From contig NC_079885.1 in NCBI RefSeq assembly GCF_029227915.1, positions 28,895,001 through 28,959,000 on the forward strand: 64,000 nt of DNA. The letters run 5' to 3'. The notes beneath the pieces were generated by a model, which saw nothing but the letters and a program-made list of their open reading frames with translations, was not told the DNA's origin and ran no database searches. Made by a program: the position numbers and the translations under genes. The stretch's first letter is position 1. Each line of letters opens with the position of its first letter. This document shows, in pieces, positions 14,301 to 29,000 of this stretch. Source of the DNA: Hydractinia symbiolongicarpus (taxonomy: Eukaryota > Cnidaria > Hydrozoa > Anthoathecata > Hydractiniidae).

Positions 14301-17300
14301 AGTCATTTTGTACTGTGGGACCAATCCTGGCCGTTAGCACGCGCTGAATAAATAGGAACAGTTTCAAAGACTACATTTCATTGACTTTCTGGCGGTATAA
14401 ATCCGTTTGAGTTACAACGGTTGCGTCACATATTCGTACCAACATGTATTTAGTAATATTTTTCCGATATTATTAAGTTATATCGCTTTTAGCATTGAAG
14501 CGATTGACTCTGGGACATAATTGAAATAACTTTGGACTGTGACCTAATAAATGTGATAAGTGAGCCAATGGAACCCAAGAAATAACATTCTTCTTAATTT
14601 GACATGATTGCTGGAATTTACTGATTTCACTGGGCGCTGTGGTAGGGATTCACTTAAAAATTTAGATAAAAAAGTCATTTTTTTCTGTGGGACGAATCCT
14701 AGCCGTTAGCGCGCGCTGAAGAAAGAGAGACAGTTTTAAAAACTACATCTCATTAACTCTGTAACGGTATCAGTCCGTTTCAATTACAACGGTTGCGTCA
14801 CATATTCGTACCAACATGTATTTAGCGATATTTTTCTGATGTTACTAGGTTGCATCGCTTTTAACAGTGAAAGGATTGACTGTGGGACTTGATTGAACTG
14901 ATTTTTGATTTTGACCTCATAAATGTGATAAATGAGCCTATTGGACTCCAAGAAATAACATTCATTTTAATTTGACATGATTGCTGGAATTCAGCTATTA
15001 TACTCGGCCTTATGGTAGCGCTTCACTTAAAAATTTATATAAAATAAGTCCTCTTTTACTGTGGGACCTATCCTGGCCGTTAGCACGCGCTGAATAAAGA
15101 GGAACAGTTTCAAAGACTACATTTCATTGACCTTCTGGCGGTACAAATCCGTTTGAGATACAACGGTTGCGTCACATATTCGTACCAACATGCATTTAGC
15201 GATATTTTTCTGATTTCACTAGGTTGCATCGCTTTTAACAGTGAAAGGATTGACTGTGGGACTTAATTGAACTGATTTTGGACTTTGACGTCATAAATGT
15301 GATAAGTGAGACAATTGGACCCAAGAAATAATATTCTTCTTACCTTGACATGATTGCTGGAATTTACCGATTTCACTGGGCACTGTGGAAGCGCTTTATT
15401 TAAATTTTAGATAAATAAGTCTTTTTTTACTGTGGGACTAATCCTGACCGTTAGCACCCGCTGAAGAAATAGAGACATTCTCAAAAACTACATTTCATTG
15501 ATTTCTTGGCGGTATCCATCCGTTTGAGTTACAACGGTTTCGTCACATATTCGTACCAACATGTATTTAGCAATATTCTTCCGATATTATTGAGTTATGT
15601 GATAAATGAGCCTATTGGACTCCAAGAAATAACATTCTTTTTAATTTGACATGATTGCTGGAATTCAGCTATTATACTCGGCCTTATGGTAGCGCTTCAC
15701 TTAAAAATTTATATAAAATAAGTTCTCTTTTACTGTGGGACCTATCCTGGCCGTTAGCACGCGCTGAATAAAGAGGAACAGTTTCAAAGACTACATTTCA
15801 TTGACCTTCTGGTGGTACAAATCCGTTTGAGATACAACGGTTGCATCACATATTCGTACCAACATGCATTTAGCGATATTTTTCTGATTTCACTAGGTTG
15901 CATCGCTTTTAACAGTGAAAGGATTGACTGTGGGACTTAATTGAACTGATTCTGGACTTTGACGTCATAAATGTGATAAGTGAGACAATTGGACCCAAGA
16001 AATAATATTCTTCTTACCTTGACATGATTGCTGGAATTTACCGATTTCACTGGGCGCTGTGGTAGCGCTTCATTTAAAAATTTAGATAAATAAGTCATTT
16101 TTTACGGTTGGACCACTCCTAGACGTTAGCGCGCGCTGAAGAAAGAGAGACAGTTTTAAAAACTACGTTTCATTGACTTTTTAACAGCATCAGTCCGTTT
16201 CAATTACAACGGTTGCGTCACATATTCGTACCAACATGCATTTAGCGATATTTTTCTGATTTTACTAGGTTGCATCGCTTTTAACAGTGAAAGGATTGAC
16301 TGTGGGGCTTAATTGAACTGATTTCTGATTTTGACCTCATAAATGTGATAAATGAGACAATTGGACCAAAGGAATAACATTCTTTTTAATTTGACATGAT
16401 TGTTGGAATTTACCGATTTCGCAGGGCGCTGTGGTAGCGCTTTAATTAAAAGTTTAGATAAAAAAGTCATTTTGTACTGTGGGACCAATCCTAGCCGTTA
16501 GCGCGCGCTGAAGAAATAGAAACATTTTCAAAAACTACATTTCATTGACTTTCTAACCGTGTCAATCCGCCTAAGTTACAACGGTTGCTTCACGTATTCG
16601 TACCAACATGTATTTAGTGATTTTTTTCCGATATTACTAAGTTGTATTGCTTTTGACAGTGAAACGATTGACTGTGGGACTTAATTGAAGTAACTTTGGA
16701 CTGTGACCTTATAAATGTGATAAGTGAGCCAACTGGACCCCAAGAAATGACATTCTTCTTAATTTGACATGATAGCCGCAACGCAGCGATTACACTGGTC
16801 GCTGTTTATAGCGCTTCATTTAAAAATTTAGATAAATAAGTCATTTTTTACGGTTGGACCACTCCTAGATGATAGCGCGCGCTGAAGAAATAGAGACAGT
16901 TTTAGAAGGTACGTTTCAATGAATTTCTAACGGTATGAGTCCGTTTGAGTTACATCGGTTGAGTCACATATTCGTCCCCACATGTATTTAGGGATATTTT
17001 TCTGATAATACTAGGTTGTATCGCTTTTAACAGTGAAACGATTGACTGTGGCACTTAATTGAACTGATTTTGGACTGTGACCTTATAAATGTGATAAGTG
17101 AGACAATTGGAACCAAGAAATATCTTTCTTCTTAATTTGACATGATTGCTGGATATTAATGATTTCACTGGGCGCTGTGGTAGGGATTCACTTAAAAATT
17201 TAGATAAATAAGTCATTTTTTACGGTGGGACTAATCCTAGACGTTAGTGCGCGCTGAAGAAAGAGAGACAGTTTTAAAAACTACATTTCATTGACTTTCT

Positions 17301-18900
17301 AACAGCATCAGTCCGTTTCAATAACAACGGTTGCGTCACATATTCGTACCAACATGCATTTAGCGATATTTTTCTGATTTTACTAGGTTGCATCGCTTTT
17401 AACAGTGAAAGGATTGATTGTGGGACTTAATTGAACTGATTTTGGACTTTGACTTCATAAATGTGATTAATGAGACAATTGGACCCAAGGAATAACGTTC
17501 TTTTTAATTTGACATGATTGTTGGAATTTACCGATCTCGGTGGGCGCTGTGGTAGCGCTTTAATTAAAAGTTTAGATAAAAAAGTCATTTTGTACTGTGG
17601 GACCAATCCTAGCCGTTAGCGCGCGCTGAAGAAATAGAAACATTTTCAAAAACTGCATTTCATTGACTTTCTAACGGTGTCAATCCGCCTAAGTTACAAC
17701 GGTTGCTTCACGTATTCGTACCAACATGTATTTAGTGATTTTTTTCCGATATTACTAAGTTGTATTGCTTTTGACAGTAAAACGATTGACTGTGGGACTT
17801 AATTGAAGTGATTTTGTAATGTGACCTTATAAATGTGATAAATGAGCCAATTGGACACCAAGGAATAACATTCTTCTTAATTTGACATGATTGCTGGAAT
17901 TCAGCGATTACACTCGGCCCTATGGTAGCGCTTCATTTAAAAATTTAGAAAAATAAGTCATTTTTTCTGCGGGACGAATCCTAGGCGTTAGCACGCGCTG
18001 AAGAAAGAGAGACAGTTTTAAAAACTACATTTCATTGACTTTCTAACAGCATCAGTCCGTTTCAATAACAACGGTTGCGTCACATATTCGTACCAACATG
18101 CATTTAGCGATATTTTTCTGATTTTACTAGGTTGCATCGCTTTTAACAGTGAAAGGATTGACTGTGGGACTTAATTGAACTGATTTTGGACTTTGACTTC
18201 ATAAATGTGATAAATGAGACAATTGGACCCAAGGAAAAACGTTCTTTTTAATTTGACATGATTGTTGGAATTTACCGATTTCGGTGGGCGCTGTGGTAGC
18301 GCTTTAATTAAAAGTTTAGATAAAAAAAGTCATTTTGTACTGTGGGACCAATCCTAGCCGTTAGCACGCGCTGAAGAAATAGAGACATTCTCAAAAACTA
18401 CATTTCATTGACTTCTTGGCGGTATCAATTCGTTTGAGTTACAACTTTTGCGTCACATATTCGTACCAACATGTATTTAGTGATATTCTTCCGAAATTAT
18501 TGAGTTATATCGCTTTTAACAGTGAAACGATTGACTCTGGGACTTAATTGAAGTAACTTTGGACTGTGACCTTATAAATGTGATAAGTGAGCCAACTGGA
18601 CCCCAAGAAATGACATTCTTCTTAATTTGGCATGATTGCCGCAACTCAGCGATTACACTGGTCGCTGTTTGGAGGGCTTCATTTAAAAATTTAGATAAAT
18701 AAGTCATTTTTTACGGTTGGACCACTCCTAGACGTTAGCGCGCGCTGAAGAAATAGAGACAGTTTTAGAAGGTATGTTTCAATGAATTTCTAACGGTATG
18801 AGTCCGTTTGAGTTACATCGGTTGAGTCACATATTCGTCCCCACATGTATTTAGGGATATTTTTCGGATAATACTAGGTTGTATCGCTTTTAACAGTGAA
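11371..18900. repeat. Mosaic higher-order block; 11.4-14.6 kb related to 15.4-18.4 kb
   Basis: An unusual join, GAGTTATGTGATAAATGAGC, which skips part of a monomer, occurs with TGTGATAAAT at 11571 and 15599, exactly 4028 bp apart. That offset holds to about 12660/16689. Beyond it the two blocks still share units, but at smaller offsets (about 3280 bp near 13.4/16.7 kb), so one block has gained or lost monomers. A composite of about 675 bp (one full plus one short unit) is repeated at 14924 and 15599. The 13370-13561 unit returns nearly unchanged at 18516-18707. Confidence 0.7.
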
Positions 18901-19260
18901 AGGATTGACTGTGGGACTTGATTGAACTGATTTTGGACTTTGACCTCATAAATGTGATACATGAGACAATTGGACCCACGAAATATCATTCTTCTTAATT
19001 TGACATGATTGCTAAAATTTACCGATTTCGCTGGGCACTGTGGTAGCGCTTTATTTAAAATTTAGATAAATAAGTCTTTTTTTACTGTGGGACTAATCCT
19101 GACCGTTAGCACGCTCTGAATAAATTGAGACATTCTCAAAAACTACATTTCATTGACTTCTTGGCGGTAACAATCCGTTTGAGTTACAACGGTTGCGTCA
19201 CTTATTTGTACCAACATGTATTTAGTGATTTTTTTCCGATATTACTAAGTTGTATCGCTT

Positions 19261-20007
19261 TTAACAGTAAAACGATCGACTGTGGGACTTAATTGAAGTG
19301 ATTCTGGACTGTAACCTTATAAATGTGATAAGTGAGCCAACTGGACCCCAAGAAATGACATTCTTTTTAATTTGACATGATTGCCGCAACTCAGCGATTA
19401 CACTGGTCTCTGTTTGGAGCGCTTCATTAAAAAATTTAGATAAATAAGTCATTTTTTACTGTGGGACGAATCGTAGCCGTTATCGCGCGCTGAAGAAATA
19501 GAGACAGTTTTGGAAGGTACATTTCAATGAATTTCTAACGGTATGAGACCATTTGAGTTACAACTGTTGAATCACATATTCGTACCAACATGTAATTAGT
19601 GATTTTTTTCCGATATTACTAAGTTGTATCGCTTTTAACAGTAAAACGATCGACTGTGGGACTTAATCGAAGTGATTCTGGACTGAAACCTTATAAATGT
19701 GATAAGTGAGCCAACTGGACCCCAAGAAATGACATTCTTCTTAATTTGACATGATTGCCGCAACTCAGCGATTACACTGGTCTCTGTTTGGAGCGCTTCA
19801 TTAAAAAATTTAGATAAATAAGTCATTTTTTACTGTGGGACAAATCGTAGCCGTTATCGCGCGCTGAAGAAATAGAGACAGTTTTGGAAGGTACATTTCA
19901 ATGAATTTCTAACGGTATGAGACCATTTGAGTTACAACGGTTGAATCACATATTCGTACCAACATGTAATTAGTGATTTTTTCCGATATTACTAAGTTGT
20001 ATCGCTT
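19261..20007. repeat. Recent single-monomer duplication (19261-19634 and 19635-20007)
   Basis: Two adjacent units, 374 and 373 bp apart at the marker TTAACAGT, share rare variants: AAAACGATCGACTGTGG, GGTCTCTGTTTGGAGCGC, TTTTGGAAGGTACATTTC and AACATGTAATTAG. They differ at only a few positions, far fewer than typical neighbours in the array. This fits a recent one-monomer duplication by unequal exchange. Confidence 0.8.
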
Positions 20008-20463
20008 TTAACAGTGAAACGATTGACTGTGGGACTTAATTGAAGTGATTCTGGACTGCGACCTTATAAATGTGATAAATGAGCCAATTGGACTCCAAGG
20101 AATAACATTCTTCTTAATTTGACATGATTGCTGCAATTCCGCGATTACACTCGTCCCAATGGTAGCGCTTCACTTAAAAATTTAGATTAAATAAGTCATT
20201 TTTTACTGTGGGACCAATCCTAGCCGTTAGCGCGCGCTGAAGAAATAGAGACAGTTTCAAATACTTCATTTCATTGACTTTCTAACGGTATTAGTCCGTT
20301 TCAACTACAACGGTTGCGTCAAATATTCCTACCAACATGTATTTAGTGAATTTTTTCCATTATTACTAAGTTGTATTGCTTTTGACAGTGAAACGATTGA
20401 CTGTAGGACTTAATTGAAGTGATTCTGGACTGTGACCTTATAAATGTGATAAATGAGCCAATT

Positions 20464-23000
20464 GGATTCCAAGGAATAACATTTTTCCTAATTTGACATG
20501 ATTGCTGCAATTCAGCGATTGCACTCGTCCCAGTGGTAGCGCTTCACTTAAAAATTTAGATAAAATAAGTCTTTTTGTACTGTGGGACCAGTCCTAGCCG
20601 TTAGCGCGCGCTGAAGAAATAGAAACATTTTCAAAAATTATATTTCATTGACTTTCTAACGGTGTCAATCCGCTTAACTTACAACGGTTGCGTCACGTAT
20701 TTGTACCAGCATGTATTTAGTGATTCTTTTCCGATATTACTAAGTTGTATTTCTTTTGACAGTGAAACGATTGACTGTGGGACTTAATTGAAGTGATTCC
20801 GTACTGTAACCTTATAAATGTGATAAGTGAGCCAAATGGACCCCAAGAAATGACATTCTTCTTAATTTGACATGATTGCTGCAATTCAGCGATTACACTC
20901 GGCCCAATGGTAGCGCTTCATCTAAAAATTTAGATAAAATAAGTCATTTTTTGCTGTGGGACCAATCCTAGCCGTTAGCGCGCGCTGAAGAAATAGAGAC
21001 AGTTTCAAATACTACATTTCATTGACTTTCTAACGGTATTAGTCCGTTTTAACTACAACGGTTGCGTCACATATTGGTACCAACATGTATTTAGTGAATT
21101 TTTTCCATTATTACTAAGTTGTATTGCTTTTGACAGTGAAACGATTGACTGTGGGACTTAATTGAAGTGATTCTGTACTGTGACCTTATAAGTTTGATAA
21201 ATGAGCCAATTGGACTCCAAGGAATAACATTCTTCTTAATTTGACATGATTGCTGCAATTCAGCGATTACACTCGGCCCAATGGTAGCGCTTCACCTAAA
21301 AATTTAGATAAAATAAGTCATTTTTTACTGTGGGACCAATCCTAGCCGTTAGCGCGCGCTGGAGAAGTAGAGACAGTTTCAAATACTACATTTCATTGAC
21401 TTTCTAAGGGTATTAGTCCGTTTCAACTACAACAGTTGCGTCACATATTCGTACCAACATGTATTTAGTGAATTTTTTCCATTATTACTAAGTTGTATTG
21501 CTTTTGACAGTGAAACGATTGACTGTGGGACTTAATTGAAGTGATTCTGGACTGTGACCTTATAAATGTGATAAATGAGCCAATTGGATTCTAAGGAATA
21601 ACATTTTTCCTAATTTGACATGATTGCTGCAATTCAGCGATTGCACTCGTCCCAGTGGTAGCGCTTCACTTAAAAATTTAGATAAAATAAGTCTTTTTGT
21701 ACTGTGGGACCAATCCTAGCCGTTAACGCGCGCTGAAGAAATAGAAACATTTTCAAAAACTACATTTTATTGACTTTCTAACGGTGTCAATCCGCTTAAC
21801 TTACAACGGTTGCGTCACGTATTTGTACCAGCATGTATTTAGTGATTCTTTTCCGATATTATTAAGTTGTATTTCTTTTGACAGTGAAACGATTGACGGT
21901 GGGACTTAATTGAAGTGATTCTGTACTGTGACCTTATAAATTTGATAAATGAGCCAATTATACTCCAAGGAATATCATTCTTCTTAATTTGACATGATTG
22001 CTGGAATTCAGCGATTACACTCGGCCCTATGGTAGCGCTTCACTTAAAAATTTTAATAAAATAAGTCATTTTTTACTGTGGGACCAATCCTAGCCGTTAG
22101 CGCGCTGAAGAAATAGAGACAGCTTCAAACACTACATTTCATTGACTTTTTAAAGGTATCAGTCCGTTTCAATTACAACGGTTACGTCACATATTCGTAC
22201 CAACATGTATTTAGTGATTCTTTTCCGATATTTCTAAGTTGTATTTCTTTTGACAGTGAAACGATTGACTGTGGGACTTAATTGAAGTGATTCTGTACTG
22301 TGACCTTATAAATGTGATAAATGAGCCAATTGGACTCCAAGGAATAACATTCTTCTTAGTTTGACATGATTGCTGCAATTCAGCGATTACACTCGGCCCA
22401 ATGGTAGCGCTTCACTTAAAAATTTAGATAAAATAAGTCATTTTTTACTGTGGGACCAGTCCTAGCCGTTAGCGCGCGCTGAAAAAATAGAGACAGTTTC
22501 AAAAACTACATTTCATTGACTTTCTAACGGTGTCAATCCGCTTAACTTACAAAGGTTGCGTCACGTTTTCGTACTAACATGTATTTAGCGATTCTTTTCC
22601 GATATTACTAAGTTGTATTTGTGTTGACAGTGAAACGATTGACTGTGGGACTTAATTGAAGTGATTCTGGACTGTGACCTTATAAATGTGATAAATGAGC
22701 CAATTGGATTACAAGGAATAACATTTTTCCTTATTTGACATGATTGCTGCAATTCAGCGATTGCACTCGTCCCAGTGGTAGCGCTTCACTTAAAATTTTA
22801 GATAAAATAAGTCTTTTTGTACTGTGGGACCAATCCGAGCCGTTAGCGCGCGCTGAAGAAATAAAAACATGTTCAAAAACTACATTTCATTGACTTTCTA
22901 ACGGTGTCAATTCGCTTAACTTACAACGGTTGCGTCACGTATTTGTACCAGCATGTACTTAGTGATTCTTTTCCGATTTTACTAGGTTGCATCGTTTTTA
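20464..23000. repeat. Three-monomer higher-order repeat of about 1.12 kb
   Basis: ATTGGATT followed by the GATTGCACTCGTCCCAGTGG variant occurs at 20464, 21583 and 22703, spacings of 1119 and 1120 bp, which equals three monomers. The third copy merges into the next block near 23000. Unit types inside a copy alternate between TCGTCCCAGTGG and TCGGCCCAATGG/TCGGCCCTATGG, so the period is a real three-unit pattern rather than uniform monomers. Confidence 0.75.
21627..22504. repeat. Segment nearly identical to 42329-43206
   Basis: From GATTGCACTCGTCCCAGTGG to the unit with GCTGAAAAAATAGAGACAG, this stretch matches 42329-43206 at a constant offset of 20702 bp. I found essentially no differences by eye. 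Shared rare markers include CCGTTAACGCGCGCTG, GATTGACGGTGGGAC, CCAATTATACTCC, a 2-bp loss in the GC core (TTAGCGCGCTGAAG) and GACAGCTTCAAACAC. The match spans the retrotransposon. Confidence 0.85.
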
Positions 23001-26000
23001 AAAGTGAAAGGATTGACTGTGGGACTTAATTGAACTGATTATGGACTGTGATCTTATAAATGTGATAAGTGAGACAATTGGACCCAAGAAATAACATTCT
23101 TCTTACCTTGACATTATTGCTGGAAATTACCGATTTCACTGGGCGCTGTGGTAGCGCTTCATTTAAAAATTTAGATAAATAAGTCATTTTTTACGGTTGG
23201 ACCATTCCTAGCCGTTAGCGCGCGCGGAAGAAAGAGAGACAGTTTTAAAAACTACATCTCACTTACTTTCTAGCGGCATCAGTCCGTTTCAATTACAACG
23301 GTTGCGTCACATATTCGTACCAACATGCATTTAGTGATTCTTTTCCGATATTACTAAGTTGTATTTCTTTTGACAGTGAAACGATTGACTGTGGGACTTA
23401 ATTGAAGTGATTCTGTACTGTGACCTTATAAATGTGATAAATGAGCCAATTGGATCCAAGAAATAACATTCTTTTTAATTTGACATAATTGCTGGAAGTT
23501 ACCGATTTCGCTGGGCCCTTCGGTAGCGTTTTATTTAAAAGTTTAGATAAATAAGTCATTTTTACTGTGGGACGAAACCTAGCCGTTATCGCACGCTGAA
23601 GAAATAGAGACAGTTTTAGAAGGTACATTTCAATGAATCTCTAACGGTATGAGTCCATTTGAGTTACAACGGTTGAGTCACATATTCGTACCAACATGTA
23701 TATAGTGATTTTTTTTCCGATGTTACTAAGTTGTATCGCTTTTAACAGTGAAACGATTGACTGTGTGACTTAATTAAAGTGATTCTGGACTGCGACCTTA
23801 TAAATGTGAAAAATGAGCCAATTGGACTACAAGGAAAAACATTCTTCTTAATTTGACATGATTGCTGTAATTCAGCGATTACACTCGGCCCAATGGTAGC
23901 GCTTCACTTAAAAATTTAGAAAGCATAAGTCATTTTTTGCTGTGGGACCAATCCTAGCCGTTAGCGCGCGCTGAAGAAATAGAAACATTTTCAAAAACTA
24001 CATTTCATTGACTTTCTAACGGTGTCAATCCGCTTAACTTACAACGGTTGCGCCACGTATTCGTACCAACATGTATTTAGTGATTCTTTTCCGATATTAC
24101 TAAGTTGTATTTCTTTTGACAGTGAAATGATTGACTGTGGGACTTAATTGAAGTGCTTCAGTACTGCGACCTTATAAATGTGATAAATGAGCCAATTGGA
24201 CTCCATGGAATAACATTCTTCTTAATTTGACATGATTGCTGGAATTCAGCGATTACACCCGGCCCTATGGTAGCGCTTCACTAAAAAATTGATATAAAAT
24301 AAGTCATTTTTTACTGTGGGACGAATCGTAGCCGTTATCGCGCGCTGAAGAAATAGAGACAGTTTTAGAAGGTACATTTCAATAAATTTCTAACGGTATG
24401 AGTCCATTTGAGTTACAACGGTTGAATCACATATTCGTACCAACATGTAATTAGTGATTTTTTTCCGATATTACTAAGTTGTATCGCTTTTAACAGTGAA
24501 ACGATTGACTGTGGGACTTAATTGAAGTGATTCTGGACTGCGACTTTATAAATGTGATAAATGGGCCAATTGGACTCCCAGGAATAACATTCTTCTTAAT
24601 TTGACATGATTGCTGCAATTCAGCGATTACACTCGGCCCAATGGTAGCGCTTCACCTAAAAATTTAGATAAAATAAGTCATTTTTTACTGTGGGACCAAT
24701 CCTAGCCGTTAGCGCGCGCTGGAGAAGTAGAGACAGTTTTAGAAGGTACATTTCAATGAATCTCTAACGGTATGAGTCTATTTGAGTTACAACGGTTGAG
24801 TCACATATTCGTACCAACATGTATATAGTGATTTTTTTTCCGATGTTACTAAGTTGTATCGCTTTTAACAGTGAAACGATTGACTGTGTGACTTAATTAA
24901 AGTGATTCTGGACTGCGACCTTATAAATGTGAAAAATGAGCCAATTGGACTACAAGGAAAAACATTCTTCTTAATTTGACATGATTGCTGTAATTCAGCG
25001 ATTACACTCGGCCCAATGGTAGCGCTTCACTTAAAAATTTAGAAAGCATAAGTCATTTTTTGCTGTGGGACCAATCCTAGCTGTAGCGCGCGCTGAAGAA
25101 ATAGAAACATTTTCAAAAACTACATTTCATTGACTTTCTAACGGTGTCAATCCGCTTAACTTACAACGGTTGCGCCACGTATTCGTACCAACATGTATTT
25201 AGTGATTCTTTTCCGATATTACTAAGTTGTATTGCTTTTGACAGTGAAACGATTGACTGTGGGTCTTAATTGAAGTGATTCTGTACTGTGACCTTATAAA
25301 TGTGATAAGTGAGACAATTGCACCCAAAAAAAAACATTCTTCTTACCTTGATATGATTGCTGGAATTTACCGATTTCACTGGGCGCTGTGGTAGCGCTTC
25401 ATTTAAAAACTTAGATAAATAAGTCTTTTCTACGGTGGGACCAATCCTAGCAGTTAGCGCGCGCTGAAGAAAGAGAGACAGTTTTAAAAACTACATTTCA
25501 TTGACTTTCTAACGGTATCATTCCGTTTCAATTATAACGGTTGCGTCACATATTCGTACGAACATGTATTTAGCGATATTTTTCTGATGTTACTAGGTTG
25601 CATCGCTTTTAACAGTGAAAGGATTGACTTTGGGACTTAATTGAACTGACTTTGGACTTTGACCTCGTAAATGTGATAAATGAGACAATTGTGGTAGAGC
25701 TTCATTTAAAAATTTAAATAAATAAATCATTTTTTACGGTGGGACCAATCCTAGCCGGTAGCGCGCGCTGAAGAAAGAGAGACAGTTTTAAAAACTACAT
25801 TTCATTGACTTTCTAACGGTATCATTCCGTTTCAATTACGGTTGCGTCACATATTCGTACGAACATGTATTTAGCGATATTTTTCTGATTTTACTAGGTT
25901 GCATCGCTTTTAACAGTGAAAGGATTGAATGTGGGACTTAATTGAACTGATTTTGGACTTTGACCTCATAAATGTTATAAATGAGACAATTGGATCCAAG

Positions 26001-29000
26001 GAATAACATTTTTATTAATTTAACATGATTGCTGGAATTTACCGATTTCGCTGGGCGCTGTGGTAACGTTTTTTTTAAAAGTTTAGATAAATAAGTCATT
26101 TTGTACTGTGGGACCAATCCTAGCCGTTAGCGCGCGTTGAAGAAATAGAAAAATTTTCAAAAACTACATTTCATTGACTTTCTAACGGTGTCAATCCGCT
26201 TGACTTGCAACGGTTGTGTCACATATTTGTACCAACATGTATTTAGTGATTTTTTTGCGATATTACTAAGATGTATCGCTTTTAACAGTGAAACGATTGA
26301 CTGTGGGACTTAATTGAAGTGATTCTGGACTGCGACCTTATAAATGTGATAAATGAGCCAATTGGACTCCAAGGAATAACATTCTTCTTAATTTGACATG
26401 ATTGCTGCAATTCAGCGATTACACTCGGCCCAATGGTAGCGCTTCACCTAAAAATTTAGATAAAATAAGTCATTTTTTACTGTGGGACCAATCCTAGCCG
26501 TTAGCGCGCGCTGGAGAAGTAGAGACAGTTTCAAATACTACATTTCATTGACTTTCTAAGGGTATTAGTCCGTTTCAACTACAACGGTTGCGTTACATAT
26601 TCGTACCAACATGTATTTAGTGAATTTTTTCCATTATTACTAAGTTGTATTGCTTTTGACAGTGAAACGATTGACTGTGGGACTTAATTGAAGTGATTCT
26701 GGACTGTGACCTTATAAATGTGATAAATGAGCCAATTGGATTACAAGGAATAACATTTTTCCTTATTTGACATGATTGCTGCAATTCAGCGATTGCACTC
26801 GTCCCAGTGGTAGCGCTTCACTTAAAAATTTAGATAAAATAAGTCTTTTTGTACTGTGGGACCAATCCTAGCCGTTAGCGCGCGCTGAAGAAATAAAAAC
26901 ATGTTCAAAAACTACATTTCATTGACTTTCTAACGGTGTCAATTCGCTTAACTTACAACGGTTGCGTCACGTATTTGTACCAGCATGTACTTAGTGATTC
27001 TTTTCCGATTTTACTAGGTTGCATCGTTTTTAAAAGTGAAAGGATTGACTGTGGGACTTAATTATACTGATTATGGACTGTGATCTTATAAATGTGATAA
27101 GTGAGACAATTGGACCCAAGAAATAACATTCTTCTTACCTTGACATTATTGCTGGAAATTACCGATTTCACTGGGCGCTGTGGTAGCGCTTCATTTAAAA
27201 ATTTAGATAATAAGTCATTTTTTACGGTTGGACCATTCCTAGCCGTTAGCGCGCGCGGAAGAAAGAGAGACAGTTTTAAAAACTACATCTCACTTACTTT
27301 CTAGCGGCATCAGTCCGTTTCAATTACAACGGTTGCGTCACATATTCGTACCAACATGCATTTAGTGATTCTTTTCCGATATTACTAAGTTGTATTTCTT
27401 TTGACAGTGAAACGATTGACTGTGGGACTTAATTGAAGTGATTCTGTACTGTGACCTTATATATGTGATAAATGAGCCAATTGGATCCAAGAAATAACAT
27501 TCTTTTTAATTTGACACGATTGCTGGAAGTTACCGATTTCGCCGGGCCCTTCGGTAGCGTTTTATTTAAAAGTTTAGATAAATAAGTCATTTTTACTGTG
27601 GGACGAAACCTAGCCGTTATCGCACGCTGAAGAAATAGAGACAGTTTTAGAAGGTACATTTCAATGAATCTCTAACGGTATGAGTCCATTTGAGTTACAA
27701 CGGTTGAGTCACATATTCGTACCAACATGTATAGAGTGATTTTTTTTCCGATGTTACTAAGTTGTATCGCTTTTAACAGTGAAACGATTGACTGTGTGAC
27801 TTAATTAAAGTGATTCTGGACTGCGACCTTATAAATGTGAAAAATGAGCCAATTGGACTACAAGGAAAAACATTCTTCTTAATTTGACATGATTGCTGTA
27901 ATTCAGCGATTACACTCGGCCCAATGGTAGCGCTTCACTTAAAAATTTAGAAAGCATAAGTCATTTCTTGCTGTGGGACCAATCCTAGCCGTTAGCGCGC
28001 GCTGAAGAAATAGAAACATTTTCAAAAACTACATTTCATTGACTTTCTAACGGTGTCAATCCGCTTAACTTACAACGGTTGCGCCACGTATTCGTACCAA
28101 CATGTATTTAGTGATTCTTTTCCGATATTACTAAGTTGTATTGCTTTTGACAGTGAAACGATTGACTGTGGGTCTTAATTGAAGTGATTCTGTACTGTGA
28201 CCTTATAAATGTGATAAGTGAGACAATTGCAACCAAAAAAAAACATTCTTCTTACCTTGATATGATTGCTGGATTTTACCGGTTTCACCTGGCGCTGTGG
28301 TAGCGCTTCATTTAAAAACTTAGATAAATAAGTCTTTTCTACGGTGGGACCAATCCTAGCAGTTAGCGCGCGCTGAAGAAAGAGAGACAGTTTTAAAAAC
28401 TACATTTCATTGACTTTCTAACGGTATCATTCCGTTTCAATTATAACGGTTACGTCACATATTCGTACGAACATGTATTTAGCGATATTTTTTTGTTTTT
28501 TACTAGGTTGCATCGCTTTTAACAGTGAAAGGATTGACTTTGGGACTTAATTGAACTGACTTTGGACTTTGACCTCGTAAATGTGATAAATGAGACAATT
28601 GTGGTAGAGCTTCATTTAAAAATTTAGATAAATAAATCATTTTTTACGGTGGGACCAATCCTAGCCGGTAGCGCGCGCTGAAGAGAGAGAGACAGTTTTA
28701 AAAACTACATTTCATTGACTTTCTAACGGTATCATTCCGTTTCAATTACGGTTGCGTCACATATTCGTACGAACATGTATTTAGCGATATTTTTCTGATT
28801 TTACTAGGTTGCATCGCTTTTAACAGTGAAAGGATTGAATGTGGGACTTAATTGAACTGATTTTGGACTTTGACCTCATAAATGTGATAAATGAGACAAT
28901 TGGATCCAAGGAATAACATTTTTATTAATTTAACATGATTGCTGGAATTTACCGATTTCGCTGGGCGCTGTGGTAACGTTTTTTTTAAAAGTTTAGATAA

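Noticed and set aside
25325-25335. A9 run in the satellite as a second retroelement tail
   Set aside because: The sequence on both sides stays in monomer phase, and the same run occurs in the paired unit at 28236. It is a local expansion of CCCAAGAAATAAC.
27101-27304. Plus-strand open frame of 67 codons in the satellite
   Set aside because: It is open only because of a one-base loss near 27206. The equivalent unit at about 23.1 kb does not keep it.
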